From: Neobacillus piezotolerans
GTDB taxonomy: Bacteria; Bacillota; Bacilli; Bacillales; Cytobacillaceae
Assembly (NCBI RefSeq): GCF_003362805.1
Contig: NZ_QNQT01000008.1
Span: forward strand, 62,001 to 126,000
Direction: 5' to 3'
DNA length: 64,000 bases
The position numbers and the translations under genes were made by a program. The notes under the pieces were generated by a model. The model made no database searches, was not told the origin of the DNA, and worked only from the letters and a program-made list of their open reading frames with translations. Position 1 is the first letter of the stretch. Every line of letters starts with the position of its first letter. Positions 60,133 through 64,000 of this stretch are shown piece by piece.

Positions 60133-60526
60133 TGTCACCCAAACCCTGCTTGAGTGACATTGTTAGGCTATAATCTGGAAAGAATGTCATACAAACCTTG
60201 ATTGAGTGACATTCTTAGGCCATAATCCTCAATGAATGTCACGCAAACTCTATCTGAGTGACATTGACAGGCCTTAATCCGGAAAGAATGTCATGCAAAC
60301 CCTATTTGAGTGACATTGTTAGGCCATAATCTGGAAAGAATGTCACGCAAAACCTGATTGAGTGACATTGTTAGGCCATAATCCGGAAAGAATGTCAGGC
60401 AAACTCTATTTGAGTGACATTGTCAGGCCTTAATCCGGAAAGAATGTCATGCAAACCCTATTTGAGTGACATTGTTAGGCCACAATCCGGAAAGAATGTC
60501 ATGCAAACCTTGCTTTAGTGACATTG
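60133..60526. repeat. Array of eight 52-bp tandem hairpin repeats
   Basis: TGTCA starts units at 60133, 60185, 60237, 60289, 60341, 60393, 60445 and 60497, an exact 52-bp period. Each unit has an inverted repeat (AATGTCAnnCAAA then TTTGAGTGACATT) and a linker of about 22 bases (GTTAGGCCATAATCCGGAAAG). Linkers are as conserved as the arms, so this is a tandem repeat, not CRISPR. Units differ by point changes only; no unit has gained or lost a base. Confidence 0.9.
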
Positions 60527-60576
60527 TAGATTAAAACGAGAAATTGTCTGGGGGCATGGATGTTTTATCATGCTAA

Positions 60577-60610
60577 AAAAAGAAAAAAACCCTTGAATTC
60601 TCAAGAGTTT
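60577..60610 (-). terminator. Terminator of the tRNA transcript (minus)
   Basis: AACCCTTGA (60588-60596) pairs with TCAAGAGTT (60601-60609) with one wobble; T7 follows on the minus strand. Confidence 0.75.
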
Positions 60611-60616
60611 TTGAAG

Positions 60617-60690
60617 CGTCCCAGAAAGGATTCGAACCTCCGACCTACAGTTTAGGAAACTGTTGCTCTATCCTACTGAGCTACTGGGAC
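60617..60690 (-). tRNA. tRNA-Arg (anticodon CCU)
   Basis: The minus strand folds as a full cloverleaf. Acceptor GTCCCAG/CTGGGAC; D arm with AGCTCAGTAGGATAGAGC; anticodon arm ACAGTTTCCTAAACTGT with CCU (reads AGG codons); T arm with GGTTCGAATCC; discriminator G. CCA is not encoded. It is followed by a terminator and preceded by a duplicated 5-prime fragment at 60817. Confidence 0.95.
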
Positions 60691-60855
60691 ATGATATAAA
60701 AATTATAAGGTATTGCTGCACGCCTTGAATGCGTGATCCCACCCCTGCCTCAGAAGGCTAGACAAGAAGCGGCTCGGCAGGTGCGCTGATGACAATTCAC
60801 CGACGCGAATTCAACGTACTGAGCTACTGGGACATGATATGAAAAATATAAAGGT
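60674..60855 (-). repeat. Duplicated tRNA-Arg 5-prime fragment
   Basis: A 24-base segment (60674-60697: tRNA bases 1-17 plus 7 upstream bases) recurs exactly at 60817-60840, and similarity continues for about 13 more bases with mismatches. Between the copies lie about 120 unrelated bases. The second copy lacks the rest of the tRNA. It is an attachment-like direct repeat or a relic of a tandem tRNA gene. Confidence 0.8.
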
Positions 60856-60898
60856 TTCATGTGCTTTCTTGTTAACCTAATGTTATGGCACAAAAATT

Positions 60899-60927
60899 AT
60901 TATAGCCTCAAAAGCAAAAAAGGTCAA
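60899..60927 (-). promoter_or_regulatory. tRNA promoter
   Basis: On the minus strand TTGACC (60922-60927), 17-bp spacer, TATAAT (60899-60904), near-consensus sigma-A. It reads through the tRNA fragment at 60840 toward the intact tRNA. Confidence 0.75.
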
Positions 60928-61120
60928 ATGAAATTTTGATTTTTTTATTAATCCAAACTAAATCTTTGAAAGGAAGCGCCAAAGACCGACTGCCATGCTG
61001 AATTTCAGAAAATCTTCATACCCTACCACTAAAGACCGATTCAAAGAGCTTCCTGATTATATCCATCTTTAAAAACCTGAAAAACTACAATTTCGTAAAT
61101 CAGCTTAACAGATGTAATCA
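60928..61120. other. Non-coding stretch
   Basis: No open frame with a ribosome site and no recognisable RNA gene between the tRNA promoter and the terminator of the zinc-ribbon gene. Confidence 0.4.
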
Positions 61121-61163
61121 AAAAGAAAAGGGAGGCTGCGCATTTTCTAGAACGGAACCTCCC
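61121..61163 (-). terminator. Terminator (minus)
   Basis: GGGAGG (61130-61135) pairs with CCTCCC (61158-61163); TTTTCTTTTT follows on the minus strand. Confidence 0.65.
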
Positions 61164-61173
61164 AGTAACACAA

Positions 61174-61314
61174 TTAAAAATAATTTTTGTATACTTCCGT
61201 GTTCTGACCGCACACGGCGCAGTGGTATTCTATTTCGAGTGAGTCTTCGATGGCAAGATGCTCTGTTTCCTGCTTGCAGTTCTCGCAGTACCTGATTTCC
61301 TTTTGATGTTCCAT
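61174..61314 (-). CDS. Small zinc-ribbon protein, 46 aa
   Basis: ATG 61314 follows AAAGGAGG by seven bases. The 46-residue product has two CxxC pairs (CENC and CAVC) separated by about 24 residues with HLAIEDSLEIEYHC between, a rubredoxin-like or zinc-ribbon knuckle. The open frame extends upstream to 61377 but the ribosome site fixes the start. Function unknown. Confidence 0.75.
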   Translation of the reverse strand: MEHQKEIRYCENCKQETEHLAIEDSLEIEYHCAVCGQNTEVYKNYF

Positions 61315-61496
61315 GATCCTGCCTCCTTTAATAAAGTCCTCATTATTGTTTTGACCTTTTTCCGTTCCGATAAACAATTTTTTTTAAAAACATTCAAAAA
61401 AACCCAAAAAAACTTCCTGTAAATGGTGTATTTTTGCAGGTAGGGTGGGCTTTGTTACTGTATAATTAAAATATGTAGTAAAAAGGAGGTCCATGA

Positions 61497-62381
61497 ATGA
61501 CAGATTTAACACAATTAAAAGCCGAACATAAACGGCTTACCAGGGTCCAGGTTCTTGCAAGGGCGATCGGGATCTTTGTAGGGGCCGTATTGACTGCGGT
61601 CGGGCTGGAAATTTTTCTTGTCCCGAATAAAGTCATTGATGGAGGGATTGTCGGTGTCTCCATTATGCTTTCCCACGTTACAGGCATCAGCCTCGGTTTA
61701 TTTATTTTTATCCTCAATATTCCATTCTTTTATTTAGGGTACAAACAAATTGGCAAAACCTTTGCCTTTTCCACGTTATTCGGCATTACAGCATTATCCA
61801 TATTCACTGCCCTTTTTCATCCGGTTCCGGCTTTTACGGCTGATATCCTGTTAGCGACCGGTTTTGGGGGAATGGCCGTCGGGGTTGGCGGCGGGTTGGT
61901 TATTCGCTACGGAGGAGCCCTTGATGGCACGGAAATCCTGGCCATTTTGATTACCAAGAAAACACCATTTTCGGTTGGCGAAATCATCATGTTCTTCAAT
62001 ATTTTCATCCTGGGTACGGCTGGATTTGTTTTCAGCTGGGATAGGGCGATGTATTCGATCCTCGCTTATGTCATCGCATTTAAATCGATTGATGTAGTTG
62101 TCCAGGGACTGGAGGAGTCAAAATCCGCCTGGATCATCAGCGACCATTACCAGGAAATCGGGGATGCCATCCTTCACCGACTTGGCCGCGGGGTCACATA
62201 TTTGGAAGGGGAAGGAGCTTTTTCGGGAGACAATAAAAAAGTTATTTTTTGTGTCATTACCCGGCTGGAAGAAGCAAAATTAAAGGATATTGTCCAGGGT
62301 TTTGACAGCACCGCTTTCCTTGCACTTGCGGATATTTCGGAAGTTAGGGGCGGCCGTTTCAAAAAGAAAGACATTCACTAA
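61497..62381 (+). CDS. YitT family membrane protein (DUF161/DUF2179)
   Basis: A 294-residue protein. Five or six membrane helices include VGLEIFLVPNKVIDGGIVGVSIMLS, FILNIPFFYLGYKQIGKTFAFSTLFG and GGGLVIRYGGALDGTEILAIL; a C-terminal DUF2179 domain (SDHYQEIGDAILHRLGRGVTYLEGEG ... CVITRLEEAKLKDIV) follows. AAAAAGGAGGT precedes overlapping ATGs (61493, 61497); the second is in frame. Second YitT paralogue in the window. Confidence 0.92.
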   Translation: MTDLTQLKAEHKRLTRVQVLARAIGIFVGAVLTAVGLEIFLVPNKVIDGGIVGVSIMLSHVTGISLGLFIFILNIPFFYLGYKQIGKTFAFSTLFGITALSIFTALFHPVPAFTADILLATGFGGMAVGVGGGLVIRYGGALDGTEILAILITKKTPFSVGEIIMFFNIFILGTAGFVFSWDRAMYSILAYVIAFKSIDVVVQGLEESKSAWIISDHYQEIGDAILHRLGRGVTYLEGEGAFSGDNKKVIFCVITRLEEAKLKDIVQGFDSTAFLALADISEVRGGRFKKKDIH

Positions 62382-62385
62382 CCAA

Positions 62386-62408
62386 AGAGGCCATATGGGC
62401 CTTTTTTT
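62386..62408 (+). terminator. Rho-independent terminator
   Basis: AGGCC and GGCCT stems around ATATG, followed by TTTTTT. Confidence 0.7.
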
Positions 62409-62557
62409 ATTTCATCTTTTAAATATACCTTTGCAAAATAAAAAACAAATCTTAATATGGGAAAATATTTTTCTCAGGAATCGACTTTCCCATGCATGCA
62501 GGTGAAAACAGCAGGGTAGAGGAATACGGAAATCTTTTTTCCAAAAGGTGGAGTTTG

Positions 62558-63706
62558 ATGAATGTAACATTAGCGTTTGGTTTATTCCTGCTAATCTTAT
62601 TTAGCGTTGGGGTCATCGGCCAAAAAATGTTTAAAATTCCGGATATCCTCTTGTTTATCGCTCTTGGGATTTTCATATCTCCTTTTTTTCATGAAATAAA
62701 AGTCATTGAGGCGGCCGGTGAAGTAGGTCTGGTCCTCCTATTTTTCCTACTCGGCATGAAATTTCCTTTAAAAAATCTCGGGGCTGGGAGCAAGAAGGTT
62801 TGGAAAGCAGGGCTTCTTGATGCAGTTCTTGGCATTGTGGCGACTACCGTGTTATCCAGGCTTTTTGGTCTTGAATGGAAAGAAGCTTTGCTCATTGGGG
62901 GAATTGTTTTCGCGACGTCTTCATCCATTACGGCAAAACTGCTAGAGGATAAAAACCGTGCCGAAACGAACGAATCGGAATTCATTCTGCTTGTTTTGGT
63001 ATTTGAGGATTTGGTGGCGCCCATCCTTTTAACTGTCCTGATCGGATTTCGTGGAGGGGATTTTACCTTTTCGGATTTTGGCTTTATTCTAACGAAGATT
63101 GTTTTATTGGCAGTTGTGGCTGTCGCACTTAGCAAAGTTTTATTTAAAAGGATTGAACATTTCCTGGAGTCGATTAAACACGAAGACTCATTTATCGTAC
63201 TCGTTGCCGGTATCGCCCTGACATATGGAGGCATTGCCATCCTCCTCGGTTTGTCGGAAGTCATAGGCGCATTTCTTGCTGGAATCATGCTTTCGGATGT
63301 AATGGTAAAAGAAAAAATAGCGAAAGTCACGCTTCCGGTCCGAAACATTTTCCTTCCGTTTTTCTTCCTTTCATTCGGAATGCAAATTAAGCTGACAGCA
63401 GAAATTCCATATTTGACCCTGCTAATTGTCCTTCTTTTCTGGTCTGTGGCACAGAAAATAATGGTCGGCTATTTTGGTGGACGTTGGTATGGCTTGTCAA
63501 AACGAGAATCGCTTAGCTCAGGCTTATCACTCACCCAAAGGGGTGAATTCTCGGTTATCATGGCAGGTCTTGCAGCGGGGCATCTAAAAATTTTCGCAGG
63601 GATCTATATCCTGGTCATCGCGCTGCTCGGAACTATCCTTTTCCAGGCCGCGCCGAAACTAAACAGAGCCATCTTCTCAAAAGTTGCCGAGAGGAAAGAG
63701 GATTAA
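62558..63706 (+). CDS. Cation:proton antiporter, KefB/KhtU (CPA2) family
   Basis: A 382-residue antiporter with about twelve membrane helices. Blocks include VGLVLLFFLLGMKFPLKNL, FATSSSITAKLLEDK, LLVLVFEDLVAPI, GLSEVIGAFLAGIML and the LTQRGEFSVIMAGLA motif of KefB-type proteins. It has no RCK domain, like B. subtilis KhtU (YhaU), and no KhtT/KhtS genes are adjacent. ATG 62558 follows AAAGGTGGAG; an upstream ATG at 62492 would add a polar extension. Likely K+ or Na+ efflux. Confidence 0.88.
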   Translation: MNVTLAFGLFLLILFSVGVIGQKMFKIPDILLFIALGIFISPFFHEIKVIEAAGEVGLVLLFFLLGMKFPLKNLGAGSKKVWKAGLLDAVLGIVATTVLSRLFGLEWKEALLIGGIVFATSSSITAKLLEDKNRAETNESEFILLVLVFEDLVAPILLTVLIGFRGGDFTFSDFGFILTKIVLLAVVAVALSKVLFKRIEHFLESIKHEDSFIVLVAGIALTYGGIAILLGLSEVIGAFLAGIMLSDVMVKEKIAKVTLPVRNIFLPFFFLSFGMQIKLTAEIPYLTLLIVLLFWSVAQKIMVGYFGGRWYGLSKRESLSSGLSLTQRGEFSVIMAGLAAGHLKIFAGIYILVIALLGTILFQAAPKLNRAIFSKVAERKED

Positions 63707-63748
63707 AAGAAAAAGCAAGGCCTAGATACGGTCCGGCTTCAGACTTTT

Positions 63749-64000
63749 TTAAATTACAACAGGCTTGCGCGCCATTTCTTTCGCGGCGATGATGGCCCGG
63801 GCTTTTGTTTCTTCGACAATTTCCGGGGCTTTTTTCGGAAAAGCATCCAGCCCCTCGGCGATTACGGAATCAAGTACACGAATCCCCATGAATCGAAGGG
63901 CGATTTTCAAATAGCGGTCTCCCGATTCCAGTTCCGCCATCGGCATCCCGGTATAGAGGCCGCCCCTTGTTTGGATATGGATTGCGGTTTTCCCCTCAAG
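63749..64000 (-). CDS. FMN-dependent NADH-azoreductase family protein, C-terminal part
   Basis: The frame is open to the right edge and ends at TAA 63749. The visible 83 residues begin LEGKTAIHIQTRGGLYTG, matching the RGG loop of azoreductase (AzoR), then RYLKIALRFMGI and a helical end KARAIIAAKEMARKPVVI. The N-terminal flavodoxin-like part lies beyond the window. Confidence 0.7.
   Translation of the reverse strand, partial: LEGKTAIHIQTRGGLYTGMPMAELESGDRYLKIALRFMGIRVLDSVIAEGLDAFPKKAPEIVEETKARAIIAAKEMARKPVVI

Noticed and set aside
60133-60526. CRISPR array
   Set aside because: The segments between the repeated arms are as conserved as the arms, and there are no cas genes; it is a tandem repeat.

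Overview
The window reads as chromosomal DNA from an endospore-forming member of the Bacillaceae (Bacillus-like, moderate GC). The evidence is the gene content: RacA, a sporulation-type orphan kinase, SplA, MntR, the Des/DesK/DesR cold-shock module, RsbR-type and PadR regulators, strong AAGGAGG ribosome sites, frequent TTG/GTG starts and compact U-tailed terminators. There is no rRNA, no CRISPR array and no intact prophage. One tRNA gene (Arg, anticodon CCU) is present.

Layout. 0-12 kb: a self-regulated TetR with an alpha/beta hydrolase, PlsC, DinB and YbaK proteins, a secreted NagZ-type glucosaminidase, a sirtuin, then fatty acid desaturase plus the DesK-DesR two-component pair, with a palindromic DesR-like operator. 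12-25 kb: PheA, Nfo, UppP, a class-C beta-lactamase-like hydrolase, an RsbR-type protein, many small conserved proteins and four damaged genes. 25-35 kb: a PadR/HAAS/DUF4173 group, a luciferase-like monooxygenase, an aldehyde dehydrogenase, RacA and a second MerR-type coiled-coil protein, and a ferritin-like protein. 35-46 kb: an MFS exporter behind a leader peptide and attenuator, an L,D-transpeptidase, a sporulation kinase, DoxX, a phosphodiesterase, a nuclease lipoprotein, MntR and an immune-inhibitor-A-type protease. 46-55.7 kb: a nitronate monooxygenase-like enzyme, an SDR / QueA-like / VOC operon, YitT and EmrE-type membrane proteins, and a leaderless TetR facing a VOC gene. 55.8-57.4 kb: an IscB RNA-guided nuclease element with its omega RNA, inserted against the start codon of a CBS-domain gene. 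57.4-64 kb: a broken metallophosphoesterase, SplA-like and phospholipase-A2-like small proteins, an array of eight exact 52-bp hairpin repeats, the tRNA with a duplicated 5-prime fragment, a second YitT, a KefB-type antiporter and a partial azoreductase.

Most striking for follow-up: (1) the IscB-omega RNA element and its junction at ATGA; (2) the leader peptide/attenuator before the MFS exporter; (3) the 8 x 52 bp hairpin array with a related 51-bp pair at the other end of the window; (4) a 5 x 21 bp helically phased repeat before des; (5) a divergent QueA homologue in an operon with SDR and glyoxalase-fold genes; (6) a cluster of interrupted genes (two homopolymer frameshifts, two in-frame TAA codons, one internal deletion). 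All calls come from reading the sequence; no searches were run.
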